DNA of 64,000 nt from Terriglobus albidus (GTDB lineage: Bacteria; Acidobacteriota; Terriglobia; Terriglobales; Acidobacteriaceae), in the NCBI RefSeq assembly GCF_008000815.1, contig NZ_CP042806.1, positions 5,146,001 to 5,210,000 on the forward strand, given 5' to 3'. Both the position numbers and the translations under genes were made by a program. A model generated the notes under the pieces. The model saw only the letters and a list, made by a program, of their open reading frames with translations, was not told the origin of the DNA and did no database searches. This document shows positions 17,006 to 24,821 of this stretch, in pieces; the stretch's first letter is position 1; every line of letters begins with the position of its first letter.

Positions 17006-18583
17006 CTACCGTTTCAACAGGTCGATGGGTTCGTCGATGTCTACCGTACGGAAGTAGCTTGCCAGCGAGGGATGGCGCTCAGTTACGGCACGATACATCT
17101 GCCATGCCACGTTGCGATAGGAGAAGTGTCCGGCGACGCCGGAACGCAACTCACTGATATAGAGGGCTTCTGCGAAGTCCATCTTGAAGAGTGCACGGAC
17201 GCGCGTCCCCAGCGGCAGCAGGTACTGGGCTGACTGTTCCGCCTCCGGCAGACCGGAGTCGCGGAGTGCACGGTAGGCGGCAAAGCTTGCCTCCATCGCT
17301 TCACGGTACTCCACTTCCAGACCTGCATCGGCCAGCGTCGGCTGGCCTGGGCACTCGGGGATGTCGTAGCCATGCACGTCCGTAAACTCCTGGATGAGCT
17401 GCACGCACTTGCGATGGCGGTGCATGTCGCGGAAGCCGCCGATGTCCATCAGGATGTCGAAGCCGAAGCCGTGGCCCGAAGAGAAGGCGCGCGTGAGCTC
17501 GTCGTGCCGTCCACGATGTTTCGCTCCGAGTGCCACAATGCCATCGCGCTGCGCTGCAGACAAACCGGTGACCACATTGCGAATCTGGCGGTAGGAGTAG
17601 TGGCAGTGTGGATAGAGCAATGACGCCGCAAGTTCTACTTCCAGCCCCTCGGAATCATCCACCAGATCGACCACCGGAGCCGGCTCAATCGCCGCTCCCT
17701 GCATCAGCTCAGCCGCGGCAGCACGCAGTTCCTGCTTTGTCGATGCCTCATAGGCAGAGGGCTGGGTGTACTTGACCAGCGTGGGAGAGACCTTCACCTC
17801 GCGGCCCAGAACCGACATGGCACGATCACCGCAAATCCCATCCACGGATGAGATCTCCTGGCACAGCACCCGGGCCTCATCGGCATGAACGTTCCATGCC
17901 GGTCCACTGGCGGCTTCACGCAACTTCTCGCCAAGCTGCCGAATCTCGGCAAACTCCGAACCGAGAAGGCGCGCAATCTGCCCTTCCAGCGTACGTGCAT
18001 TCACGATCTGTCCGAGGGAGGTATTCGTCGCCAGCGGCAGCAGGTAACGAGCCACATCAAACGCCCGCGCCTTGAGCGTGCGCACATAGGCATCGTCTTT
18101 CATCTCGGCCGGCTGGGGGATCGCTTCCTTCAGCGTCTCCAGCATCTGCTTGCCGATGCGGTCGTAGGCGATGAACAGCTTCTCGGCGGCAGCGGTGTAC
18201 TCCGCGGTCTTTTCGCCCAGTGCCGGCGTATACCAGCCGCTCTTTTTAAAGTCCTGGTAGCGGGTCGAGCGCTCCTGTCCATCCCAGCGCTGCTCGTCCA
18301 CCAGCGCAATCGCTGCCAACAGGCTCAGCCGTTCGATCGCAAAAGCGACGTGCGCCAGGTCGGCGATGGAGCGATGGCCGTAGGCAAAGTAGAACGTGTT
18401 GAGGAACTGTTCAGCGCGCTGCGTGCTGATCTCTTTCAGCGACTCTTTCATCGAAAGAGCGGAGCGCGAATACTTGGCCATCGCATAGGCCAACACCTCA
18501 GGGTCGGCGCCGTGTATGGCGTACACCTCGGTCGTGTTCATGTTCTCCGGAAATGCGGTGGGGTTCTGGCGGACGTCACTCAT
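17006..18583 (-). CDS. Tandem ThyX-like (FAD-dependent thymidylate synthase family) protein
   Basis: About 525 residues from the ATG at 18583, which has GGAGAT just upstream; an ATG at 18604 is less well placed. Each half resembles one ThyX domain of about 250 residues. The first half has FAYGHRSIADLAH (about 68) and ERSTRYQDF (104-112). The second has SGHGFGFDILMDIGGFRDMHRHRKC and FSYRNVAWQMYRAV. The ThyX signature RHRxxSxxxxSxRY is split or degenerate: the first half keeps RSTRY with QRWDG before it, and the second keeps RHR without the serines. Such double-domain proteins occur in several phyla; whether they make dTMP is uncertain. It is divergent from fabG. Confidence 0.8.
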   Translation of the reverse strand: MSDVRQNPTAFPENMNTTEVYAIHGADPEVLAYAMAKYSRSALSMKESLKEISTQRAEQFLNTFYFAYGHRSIADLAHVAFAIERLSLLAAIALVDEQRWDGQERSTRYQDFKKSGWYTPALGEKTAEYTAAAEKLFIAYDRIGKQMLETLKEAIPQPAEMKDDAYVRTLKARAFDVARYLLPLATNTSLGQIVNARTLEGQIARLLGSEFAEIRQLGEKLREAASGPAWNVHADEARVLCQEISSVDGICGDRAMSVLGREVKVSPTLVKYTQPSAYEASTKQELRAAAAELMQGAAIEPAPVVDLVDDSEGLEVELAASLLYPHCHYSYRQIRNVVTGLSAAQRDGIVALGAKHRGRHDELTRAFSSGHGFGFDILMDIGGFRDMHRHRKCVQLIQEFTDVHGYDIPECPGQPTLADAGLEVEYREAMEASFAAYRALRDSGLPEAEQSAQYLLPLGTRVRALFKMDFAEALYISELRSGVAGHFSYRNVAWQMYRAVTERHPSLASYFRTVDIDEPIDLLKR

Positions 18584-18673
18584 GGCATCTCCAAGCATAG
18601 CCAATCGGCATCTGGAATACGCCGGTCATTTTCCCGGGCGGCAGATGGAGGTCTACATCGGCGTTCGCCCGCC

Positions 18674-18679
18674 TATAAT
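18674..18679 (+). promoter_or_regulatory. -10 box (TATAAT) upstream of fabG
   Basis: A perfect TATAAT lies 37 bp before the fabG ATG. No good -35 hexamer is seen at the expected distance, so only the -10 is called. Confidence 0.5.
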
Positions 18680-18715
18680 CGGCACTGACAGCAAAAAGGA
18701 GTACCCGCAGCAAAG

Positions 18716-19462
18716 ATGCCGACACTTCAAGGCCGTATCGCACTCGTCACTGGAGCATCGCAGGGCATTGGACGCGCCTGCGCACTGGAACTTGCCCGTC
18801 ACGGAGCCACCGTCGCACTGGCCGCACGCCAGATCGACAAGCTTGAGGCCGTCGCAGCCGAGATTCGCGAGGCCGGCGGTACCGCCGAGGCCTTCGCTCT
18901 CGATATCTCCTCTGAGGAGTCCATCAAGGCCGCGGCCAAGGAGATCATCGCCAAACTCGGCAAGGTAGAGATTCTGGTCAACAATGCCGGCATTACCCGC
19001 GACACGCTGGTCCTGCGTATGAAGCGCGACGACTGGGACTCCGTGCTCTCTACCAACCTGACCGGCAGCTTTCTTCTGACCCAGGCGCTGATCTCGCCGA
19101 TGATGAAGAACCGCTGGGGCCGGATCATCAACATCACCTCAGTTGTCGGCGAGATCGGACAGGCCGGACAGGTCAACTACGCCGCCTCAAAGGCCGGCCT
19201 GGTCGGCATGACCAAGGCGCTGGCGCGCGAGTTTGCCAGCCGCAGCATCACCGTCAACGCGGTTGCGCCCGGCTTTGTCGAGACGGCCATGACCCACGTC
19301 CTGTCCGACGAGCAAAAAGCATTCTTCGGCACACAGATTCCGCTGGGCCGTCCCGGTACCGACAAAGAAGTTGGCTATGCAGTCGCCTTCCTCGCCAGTG
19401 AAGAGGCCGGCTACATTACCGGACACACACTTGATGTAAATGGCGGCATGTACATGGGCTAA
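18716..19462 (+). CDS. fabG: 3-oxoacyl-[acyl-carrier-protein] reductase
   Basis: The 248-residue SDR fits FabG closely. It has TGASQGIGRA at 13-22, NNAGITRD, the catalytic Ser in NITSVVGEIGQAGQVNY with YAASKAG, and the C-terminal GYITGHTLDVNGGMYM. FabG performs the NADPH-dependent reduction step of fatty-acid elongation. The ribosome site AAAAAGGAG is about 15 bases upstream of the ATG. Its last codons and stop are built into a perfect hairpin. Confidence 0.9.
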   Translation: MPTLQGRIALVTGASQGIGRACALELARHGATVALAARQIDKLEAVAAEIREAGGTAEAFALDISSEESIKAAAKEIIAKLGKVEILVNNAGITRDTLVLRMKRDDWDSVLSTNLTGSFLLTQALISPMMKNRWGRIINITSVVGEIGQAGQVNYAASKAGLVGMTKALAREFASRSITVNAVAPGFVETAMTHVLSDEQKAFFGTQIPLGRPGTDKEVGYAVAFLASEEAGYITGHTLDVNGGMYMG

Positions 19463-19477
19463 AAGGCCCATGTACAT
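19448..19477 (+). terminator. Hairpin spanning the fabG stop codon
   Basis: ATGTACATGGGC (19448-19459) pairs perfectly with GCCCATGTACAT (19466-19477). The TAA stop (19460-19462) lies in the 6-base loop. No T-run follows, so it may be an RNA-stability or attenuation element instead of an intrinsic terminator. Confidence 0.6.
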
Positions 19478-19545
19478 CTCCATAGATTTGAGTTGCGGGC
19501 AAGTGATATACCCTTGAGCGTTATAACCGACGAGGAGTAGATGCC

Positions 19546-21120
19546 CTGAAGCGATCCCGTCTCATCGCCGGAGCCGTACTTCTCTCCTGCACCGCCGCCG
19601 TGCTTCCGCTGATGGCGATGTATCTGCTTGGCCGCTCTCGCTCCATCGAGACGGAACAGCGCCACCTGACCGACTACGGCAACTGGACCGTCATGCGGGC
19701 CAACATCACGCTTAACGACGCGATTGCAGCGTTGAAGGACGTGGAGGCCCAGCATTGGCATGACTGCTCCCAGGCGCACATTGAAGCCATGCGGTTGTAC
19801 ACCATGAATCACCGCGCCATTAATGAGGTGGGCTTCTTCAAAGATGGATATCTTGTCTGCACCTCGTGGGGCGTAGTCGAGCATCCTCCTGCGCGGCGTC
19901 CGGCGGACTACCAGATCGAAGGCATCGGCGTTCACACACGCGTGATCCCCCTTGTCACCCGAGGCCAGCCCATGATCGGCTTCGAGTATGGCTCGCACAA
20001 CGTGCTGGTCGATCCCATCCGCATGGTCGACGTTCTGGTCGACAATGAAATGACCCTCGCCCTGGCGAACAGCAAAGGCGAGGTTCTGGCCACGCTCAAC
20101 AATCCTGACCCGGCGGTTGTTCGCCAGGCAATCGATCATCCAGGTCCCGGCGCGGCCGGTAACTTCCTCTACTCCAGCTACCGGACACCGCTCTGGATAG
20201 CTGTAGCCATCGAACACCGCACCTATACGCACGCGAACTTTCGCCGTCAACAGGCGATGCTGTTGCCTCTTGGCTTCCTGATGGCGAGCCTCATGGTCGG
20301 CCTGATCGCCTGGGCATTGCGCCGCCGGCTCTCGCCTCTCTCCGAGCTGGAGATCGCCGTCAAGAGCAAAGAGTTCATTCCCTGGTATCAGCCCATCGTC
20401 GAGCTGGCGACCGGCCGCTGCATTGGTGCGGAGGCCCTTGCACGCTGGCACCGCCCCGATGGGACAATCGTCGGCGCGAACATCTTTATCCCAGTGGCGG
20501 AACAGAGCGAGCTCATCTGCCTGATTACCGATCAGATTGTGGAGAAGACCATCGCCGATATGTATCCCTTCCTCTCCAGCGAAACCGGCCTGCATATTGC
20601 CATCAATCTATGCGCCGAGGATGTAGAGACCGGCCGCCCCCTCCCCCTTCTGGCTGAACTGCTGCGCGAAAGACGCATTCCTCCAGACCGCATCTGGCTG
20701 GAGGTGACCGAGCGTGGATTCATCAACGCCACTGCTGCCCGGGATACGCTGATGCGCGCGCAGGCACAGGGACACGTCATCGCTGTGGACGACTTCGGAA
20801 CCGGCTACTCGAACCTGGGCCTTCTCCACTCGCTCCCGCTGAATGTTCTCAAGATCGATAAGTCATTCGTCGATGCCATCGGCACGGAGTCGGCCACCAG
20901 CACCGTCATCGCCCACATCATCGATATGGCGAACGAGCTGCAGCTCGAGATCATTGCTGAAGGGATTGAGACAGCCGCGCAGGCGGAGTATCTGCGCAGC
21001 CGCGGCGTTCGTTACGGCCAGGGATGGTTCTTTGCCAAGGCTATGCCGCGCGAAGAGTTCCTGGCCTACTATCGTCTGCACAAAGACAAGGAAGTGAAGT
21101 CGGAACCAGCGCTTACCTGA
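19546..21120 (+). CDS. CSS-motif EAL-domain cyclic-di-GMP phosphodiesterase
   Basis: About 524 residues if translation starts at the CTG at 19546, which has AGGAG eight bases upstream; the first conventional in-frame start, a GTG at 19600, would cut into the first membrane helix. Layout: TM1 (about 6-26), periplasmic CSS-motif sensor domain (Cys74 in DCSQ, Cys105 in VCTSWG), TM2 (about 240-258), EAL domain from 275. The catalytic motifs are intact: EALARW (296-301), EVTERGF, DDFGTGYSNLGLL, KIDKSFV, EGIET, YGQGWFFAKAM. Proteins of this type (E. coli PdeC-like) hydrolyse c-di-GMP and respond to periplasmic redox through the CSS cysteines. Confidence 0.85.
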   Translation: MKRSRLIAGAVLLSCTAAVLPLMAMYLLGRSRSIETEQRHLTDYGNWTVMRANITLNDAIAALKDVEAQHWHDCSQAHIEAMRLYTMNHRAINEVGFFKDGYLVCTSWGVVEHPPARRPADYQIEGIGVHTRVIPLVTRGQPMIGFEYGSHNVLVDPIRMVDVLVDNEMTLALANSKGEVLATLNNPDPAVVRQAIDHPGPGAAGNFLYSSYRTPLWIAVAIEHRTYTHANFRRQQAMLLPLGFLMASLMVGLIAWALRRRLSPLSELEIAVKSKEFIPWYQPIVELATGRCIGAEALARWHRPDGTIVGANIFIPVAEQSELICLITDQIVEKTIADMYPFLSSETGLHIAINLCAEDVETGRPLPLLAELLRERRIPPDRIWLEVTERGFINATAARDTLMRAQAQGHVIAVDDFGTGYSNLGLLHSLPLNVLKIDKSFVDAIGTESATSTVIAHIIDMANELQLEIIAEGIETAAQAEYLRSRGVRYGQGWFFAKAMPREEFLAYYRLHKDKEVKSEPALT

Positions 21121-21124
21121 CATC

Positions 21125-21284
21125 TTTGTCATTTCGCAGCGTAGCGGAGAAATCTGCTTTTTTGCCCACCCTTTGCCGGTTTACCCGCGAAAGGTGGATA
21201 TCGCGCTACGCGCGAGTGTCTTTACAGGTTCGAAAAGATATTCGTAGAGAAGCAGATTTCTCCGCTCCGCTCCGAAATGACAAA
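21125..21284. repeat. Inverted pair of the dispersed CGAAATGACAA repeat
   Basis: The left arm 21125-21160 and the right arm 21250-21284 are near-perfect reverse complements, each about 35 bp, separated by 89 bp. The same unit occurs once at 16963-17001. The pair sits between two convergent genes and could fold into a long hairpin, acting as a bidirectional stop or being a non-autonomous mobile repeat. Confidence 0.75.
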
Positions 21285-21310
21285 CAAACAACCCTACATG
21301 CTGATACACC

Positions 21311-22249
21311 CTACGCCTGGTCGCTCATGGTAACGACGACCTTACCGGGGCGATTGCCTCGAATCTCCCGGCTGGTAAAGGCGGCAGGCGCACGCTCCAG
21401 ACCGATCTCTGCAGCCACATAGGGCGCGAGATATCCGGCATCGAGCAGCATGGCGATGTCGGAGAGCTGTGTCCGGTCTCCGTTCACGATGAAGAATGCG
21501 GCCTGCTCCCGCGGATCCTGGCTATTTTCGTCAACGATAGTCACCATGCGCCCGCCTTTCCGAAGCAGCGGCCACGCCTGTTCCAACAGATCTCCGCCGA
21601 CCGTATCGAAGATCAGATCCATGCCGGTAACGACGTCCGCCAGCTTGTCCTTCGATGGATCAATCACGCGTTCGGCGCCCAGCTTCTTCACAAAGTCGTG
21701 CTTCCCTTCTGATGCCGTCGTGAGAATCTCCGCTCCGTGCATCCGTGCAAGCTGGATGACATACGCTCCAACGGCTCCGGCGCCGCCTAACACCAATACT
21801 TTCTCGCCTGCCCTGAGGTCGCCACGGTCGAAGAGCCCCTGCCATGCGGTAAGGGCTGAGATCGGTACGCTTGCTGCTGCTGCAAAGGAAAGGTTCTTTG
21901 GCAAAGTGACAACCATCTCCGGCTGGGTGACACAGAACTCCGCCAGTGCGCCGTTGGCATACCAGTCATTCATGCCAAAAACAGCCTGCCCGGGCACCAT
22001 GCCCGCTACTCCGCCGCCGACCGCGGCGACGGTACCGGAAAACTCATGCCCGGGAATCGGTCTAACGCGCGGGCTGCCGTCTTTCGCATGGGTTGTGGGG
22101 GACCAGAGGAGCTCGCTCGGCGTAACTGCAGCGGCGTGGACGCGGATAAGAATCTCACCTTCGCCGCAGGTTGGAGTATCTACCTCGGCCAGGGCGAACT
22201 CGAAGGTCTCAATGGCATCAGTGGCTGCGGTGATGCACACGCATTTCAT
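21311..22249 (-). CDS. NADP-dependent MDR oxidoreductase (quinone reductase-like)
   Basis: About 312 residues from the ATG at 22249 (MKCVCITAATD). Medium-chain dehydrogenase fold: N-terminal GroES-like domain with PGHEFSGTVAAVGGGV, NADP-binding motif VLGGAGAVGAYVIQLA, and AERVIDPSKDKLADVV. It lacks zinc-binding cysteines, as expected for the quinone oxidoreductase branch. A run of nine G residues precedes the start and provides or replaces the ribosome site. Substrate is unknown. Confidence 0.82.
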   Translation of the reverse strand: MKCVCITAATDAIETFEFALAEVDTPTCGEGEILIRVHAAAVTPSELLWSPTTHAKDGSPRVRPIPGHEFSGTVAAVGGGVAGMVPGQAVFGMNDWYANGALAEFCVTQPEMVVTLPKNLSFAAAASVPISALTAWQGLFDRGDLRAGEKVLVLGGAGAVGAYVIQLARMHGAEILTTASEGKHDFVKKLGAERVIDPSKDKLADVVTGMDLIFDTVGGDLLEQAWPLLRKGGRMVTIVDENSQDPREQAAFFIVNGDRTQLSDIAMLLDAGYLAPYVAAEIGLERAPAAFTSREIRGNRPGKVVVTMSDQA

Positions 22250-22369
22250 ACATACCCCCCCCCAAGGCACAGACTAGTGTGTGTACAGAGGAACTCCCAG
22301 ACCAGAGCAGCGTGCTCCAGGCCACCCCTTTCGAGTGGGCCCGGAACTGGTTATTGTGTTCCGATCGGG

Positions 22370-22507
22370 CTACGAGCCGCCACGCTCCCGGTCACCTTCG
22401 GGTCCGTCGTACTCGCTGTCGTAGTCACGTTCGTGGCCGCCGCGCCGCTTGCCATCCCACTCGCGCCGGGCCTCTTCTTCCGCTCGCTCTTCTCTGCCGT
22501 CTGCCAT
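22370..22507 (-). CDS. Small highly charged protein, unknown
   Basis: A 45-codon ORF starts with ATG at 22507 and has AGGAG nine bases upstream. The predicted peptide begins MADGREERAEEEARREWDG and continues with alternating Arg, Glu, Asp and Gly to the end. No family is recognised. It sits alone in a 387-bp gap between two minus-strand genes. The good ribosome site is the main support; composition bias alone could produce such an ORF. Confidence 0.4.
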   Translation of the reverse strand: MADGREERAEEEARREWDGKRRGGHERDYDSEYDGPEGDRERGGS

Positions 22508-22657
22508 ACTTCGATGCTCCTGCTTGTTACGATCTGCCGGTCCCTTAGAACATTTTCCCTGTTGCTGGGTATCCCGGAAAGAGCGTGCGGTGGCGTTTTC
22601 ATTGCGGAAAACGCCCACAGATGAGGAAGCCCTGCATCACACCCACAGGGAAATGCT

Positions 22658-23752
22658 CTACAGCTTGACGCCTGCTGACTCGTAGATCTTCTCAATATAA
22701 GTAAGATCGCGCAGGCCCTCTTCACCGGGAGTCTTTGGCGTGCGCCCAGTCTGGACACACTCCGCAAAGTGATCGGCCTCGCGCTCAAACTGCTTCGGGT
22801 CTTTTTCCGGATTGCTCTCCTCCCAGTGCTCGCCTTTCGCCCGGCCTCGCATGGTGACACCGTCATAGCCATAGGTCGGCCCCATCTCCAGGGTTCCGGA
22901 AACGCCATGAACGCGCATGAAGCCTTCCATCTGTCCTCCGTAGGTGGAGGCACAACTGGCTACCACACCGCTGGGAAAGCGCATGCTCCATTCGACCGAC
23001 TCTTCCATCTCTGCAAAGCGCGGATCATTCTTATGCACTGTACTGGCAACGGCCTTGATCTCTACCGGCTCCTCCCCCGTGAACATGCGTGCCGCCTGCA
23101 GCGCGTAGATGCCGACGTCGTAGACACTGCCGCCGCCGGCCAAGGCCTTCTTCGTACGCCATACGCCAGGCTGAATATTGAAACCGAACTGCCCTTCAAA
23201 TGCGACCACGTCGCCGATCTTGCCGCTGCGCACCATCTCGATGCACTTCAGCGTCAGCGGCTCATACTGCATGCGGTAGGCGATCATCAACTTCACGTTC
23301 GCGGTTTTACAGGCATCGATCATCTGCTGGCACTCAGCCGAGCTCAGCGCCATGGGCTTTTCGCAGAAGACATGCTTGCCCGCCTTGGCCGCGCGGATGG
23401 TGTATTCGGCATGCATCGAGTTCGGCAGAGCGACATAAACCGCCTGCACCGTCTTGTTGTCGCGGATGCGGTCGAAGTCTTCGTAGCTATAGATCGAGTC
23501 CTTGGGGACGCCATACTCCGCCGCGATGCGCTCGGCCTTGTCACGATGACCGCTGACCAGGGCCGTGATCTTACAACGCTGTGACTGCTTCACACCCCGC
23601 ATGAAGTGGTCGGCGATAACACCCAGCCCGATGACGGCGAATCCAACCCGTTCCTGTTGTTGTGCGAATATGTCTGGAACCGCACCAGGGACAGCGATGG
23701 CTGCCGTGCTGAGTGCACCTAGTCTGGTAAATTCACGCCTTGTCCACGCCAT
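22658..23752 (-). CDS. Gfo/Idh/MocA-family oxidoreductase with Tat signal
   Basis: About 364 residues. I prefer the ATG at 23752 (MAWTRREF) with GGAGG ten bases upstream. A twin-arginine-type leader (TRREFTRLGALSTAAIAVPGA) precedes a Rossmann domain (AVIGLGVIADHFMRG) and the family motif CEKPMALSSAE, with GGSVYDVGIYALQAARM in the C-terminal domain. This resembles glucose-fructose oxidoreductase-like exported enzymes that keep tightly bound NADP. Substrate is not determined. It is divergent from the poly-Cys leader and peroxiredoxin unit. Confidence 0.87.
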   Translation of the reverse strand: MAWTRREFTRLGALSTAAIAVPGAVPDIFAQQQERVGFAVIGLGVIADHFMRGVKQSQRCKITALVSGHRDKAERIAAEYGVPKDSIYSYEDFDRIRDNKTVQAVYVALPNSMHAEYTIRAAKAGKHVFCEKPMALSSAECQQMIDACKTANVKLMIAYRMQYEPLTLKCIEMVRSGKIGDVVAFEGQFGFNIQPGVWRTKKALAGGGSVYDVGIYALQAARMFTGEEPVEIKAVASTVHKNDPRFAEMEESVEWSMRFPSGVVASCASTYGGQMEGFMRVHGVSGTLEMGPTYGYDGVTMRGRAKGEHWEESNPEKDPKQFEREADHFAECVQTGRTPKTPGEEGLRDLTYIEKIYESAGVKL

Positions 23753-23829
23753 TACTCTCATTCCTCCGTTTTCGCGTTCGCGCTATAGGATGCTTGTGAC
23801 CCCGGAGAATTCTGCCATATTCCGCAGGT

Positions 23830-23859
23830 TTGACACCGGCCCCATCAGAGGGCTAGGCT
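23830..23859 (+). promoter_or_regulatory. Putative promoter of the poly-Cys leader / peroxiredoxin unit
   Basis: A perfect TTGACA -35 (23830-23835) is followed after 18 bp by TAGGCT (23854-23859, three of six matches to the -10 consensus). Transcription would begin near 23866, about seven bases before the leader ATG, making the leader ORF almost leaderless. Confidence 0.5.
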
Positions 23860-23872
23860 TTGTATCAAGCTA

Positions 23873-23950
23873 ATGATCACTCGTTTTGCCAACTCCTGCA
23901 TGTGCTGCTGCCGCTGCTGTTGCTGTGGCCCGGTGCGGGTGTGCGAATGA
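23873..23950 (+). CDS. Poly-cysteine leader peptide (candidate cysteine attenuator)
   Basis: A 25-codon ORF, ATG to TGA, with nine Cys codons. Seven of the eight residues 11-18 are Cys apart from Arg14, Cys9 precedes them, and Cys24 lies near the end. There is no ribosome site; a TTGACA promoter upstream predicts a nearly leaderless transcript. A perfect intrinsic terminator begins 41 bp after its stop and the peroxiredoxin gene follows. Codons 22-23 (CGGGTG, 23936-23941) can pair with CACCCG in the left terminator arm (23995-24000). This is the layout expected of ribosome-stalling attenuation: slow decoding of Cys codons would favour the antiterminator. Poly-Cys attenuator ORFs are known from mycobacteria; here the function is inferred. 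Confidence 0.65.
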   Translation: MITRFANSCMCCCRCCCCGPVRVCE

Positions 23951-23990
23951 GCGAATCGAACTGACAATAGTTCAGAGATTAGGACTCAGA

Positions 23991-24024
23991 AACCCACCCG
24001 AAGCCTGCAGGCCGGGTGGGTTTT
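23991..24024 (+). terminator. Intrinsic terminator / attenuator upstream of peroxiredoxin
   Basis: AACCCACCCG (23991-24000) pairs perfectly with CGGGTGGGTT (24013-24022), and the loop itself holds a short GCC/GGC stem. TTTT follows or overlaps the arm end, then CAACTTT. It stands between the poly-Cys ORF and the peroxiredoxin start at 24090, so it would block that gene unless disrupted. The alternative pairing of 23936-23941 with 23995-24000 offers such disruption. Confidence 0.8.
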
Positions 24025-24089
24025 CAACTTTCGGCCGCTTTTTGACCCGATAGGAAACGAACGAACTTTCAAGGAAGGAAACAAAGCAG

Positions 24090-24746
24090 ATGTCACTCCG
24101 GATCAATGACACCGCTCCCGATTTCAAGGCGGAAACTTCGCAAGGCACGATCAACTTCCACGAGTGGATCGGCGACAACTGGGCAGTACTTTTCTCGCAC
24201 CCCAAGGACTTCACTCCGGTCTGCACCACCGAGCTCGGCGCCGTAGGCGCTCTCGAGAAGGACTTCGCTGCCCGCGGCGCCAAGGTCATCGGCCTTAGCA
24301 TCGACCCGGCAGAGAGCCACAGCCGCTGGGCACAGGACATCAAGGACGTGACCGGCGCCGATGTGAACTATCCGATCATCGCTGACACCGACCTGGCCGT
24401 TGCCAAGCTGTACGGCATGCTTCCCGCCGAAGCCGGCGATAGCTGCGAGGGCCGCACCCCGGCCGACAACGCCACCGTTCGCGTGGTCTACGTCATCGGA
24501 CCCGACAAGAAGATCAAGCTGCAGCTTGCTTACCCGATGACCACGGGCCGCAACTTCGATGAGATCCTGCGCGTTCTGGACTCCATCCAGCTCACCGCCA
24601 AGCACAAGGTTGCGACTCCGGCGAACTGGAAGCCCGGCGAAGATGTCATCATCACCGGCGCGGTCTCGAACGAAGAAGCAGACAAGATCTTCCCGGGCTA
24701 CAAGACCGTGAAGCCTTACCTGCGCACGACCGCACAGCCGAAATAA
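24090..24746 (+). CDS. 1-Cys peroxiredoxin (Prx6 type)
   Basis: The 218-residue thiol peroxidase reduces peroxides in the cytoplasm. The peroxidatic Cys45 lies in HPKDFTPVCTTELG, the Prx6-subfamily version of the active site. The C-terminal region with ANWKPGEDVIITGAVSNEEADKIFP is the Prx6 extension. The other visible cysteine (in GDSCEGR) is not in a canonical resolving position. A strong AAGGAAGGA precedes the ATG. Upstream is the poly-Cys ORF and terminator; downstream is tRNA-Cys. Control by cysteine supply fits an enzyme whose catalysis and recycling depend on thiols. Confidence 0.93.
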   Translation: MSLRINDTAPDFKAETSQGTINFHEWIGDNWAVLFSHPKDFTPVCTTELGAVGALEKDFAARGAKVIGLSIDPAESHSRWAQDIKDVTGADVNYPIIADTDLAVAKLYGMLPAEAGDSCEGRTPADNATVRVVYVIGPDKKIKLQLAYPMTTGRNFDEILRVLDSIQLTAKHKVATPANWKPGEDVIITGAVSNEEADKIFPGYKTVKPYLRTTAQPK

Positions 24747-24779
24747 CGTAGTGTTGTTGTAATCTGTAACAGGAAATTC

Positions 24780-24816
24780 AACTCCGCCGGGCCCTTCACT
24801 GCGGCGCGGCGGAGTT
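24780..24816 (+). other. GC-rich hairpin between peroxiredoxin and tRNA-Cys
   Basis: AACTCCGCCG (24780-24789) pairs with CGGCGGAGTT (24807-24816). It ends five bases before the mature tRNA. No T-run follows, so read-through and processing into tRNA-Cys is possible; it could equally be a weak terminator. Confidence 0.6.
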
Positions 24817-24821
24817 CCAGA

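Noticed and set aside
19541-19549. ATG CCC TGA mini-ORF before the EAL gene
   Set aside because: The ribosome site is only three bases from this ATG, so it is better placed for the CTG at 19546.
22279-22548. Hydrophobic plus-strand open frames opposite the small charged ORF
   Set aside because: They read like the complement of an Arg/Glu-rich coding strand and have no ribosome site.
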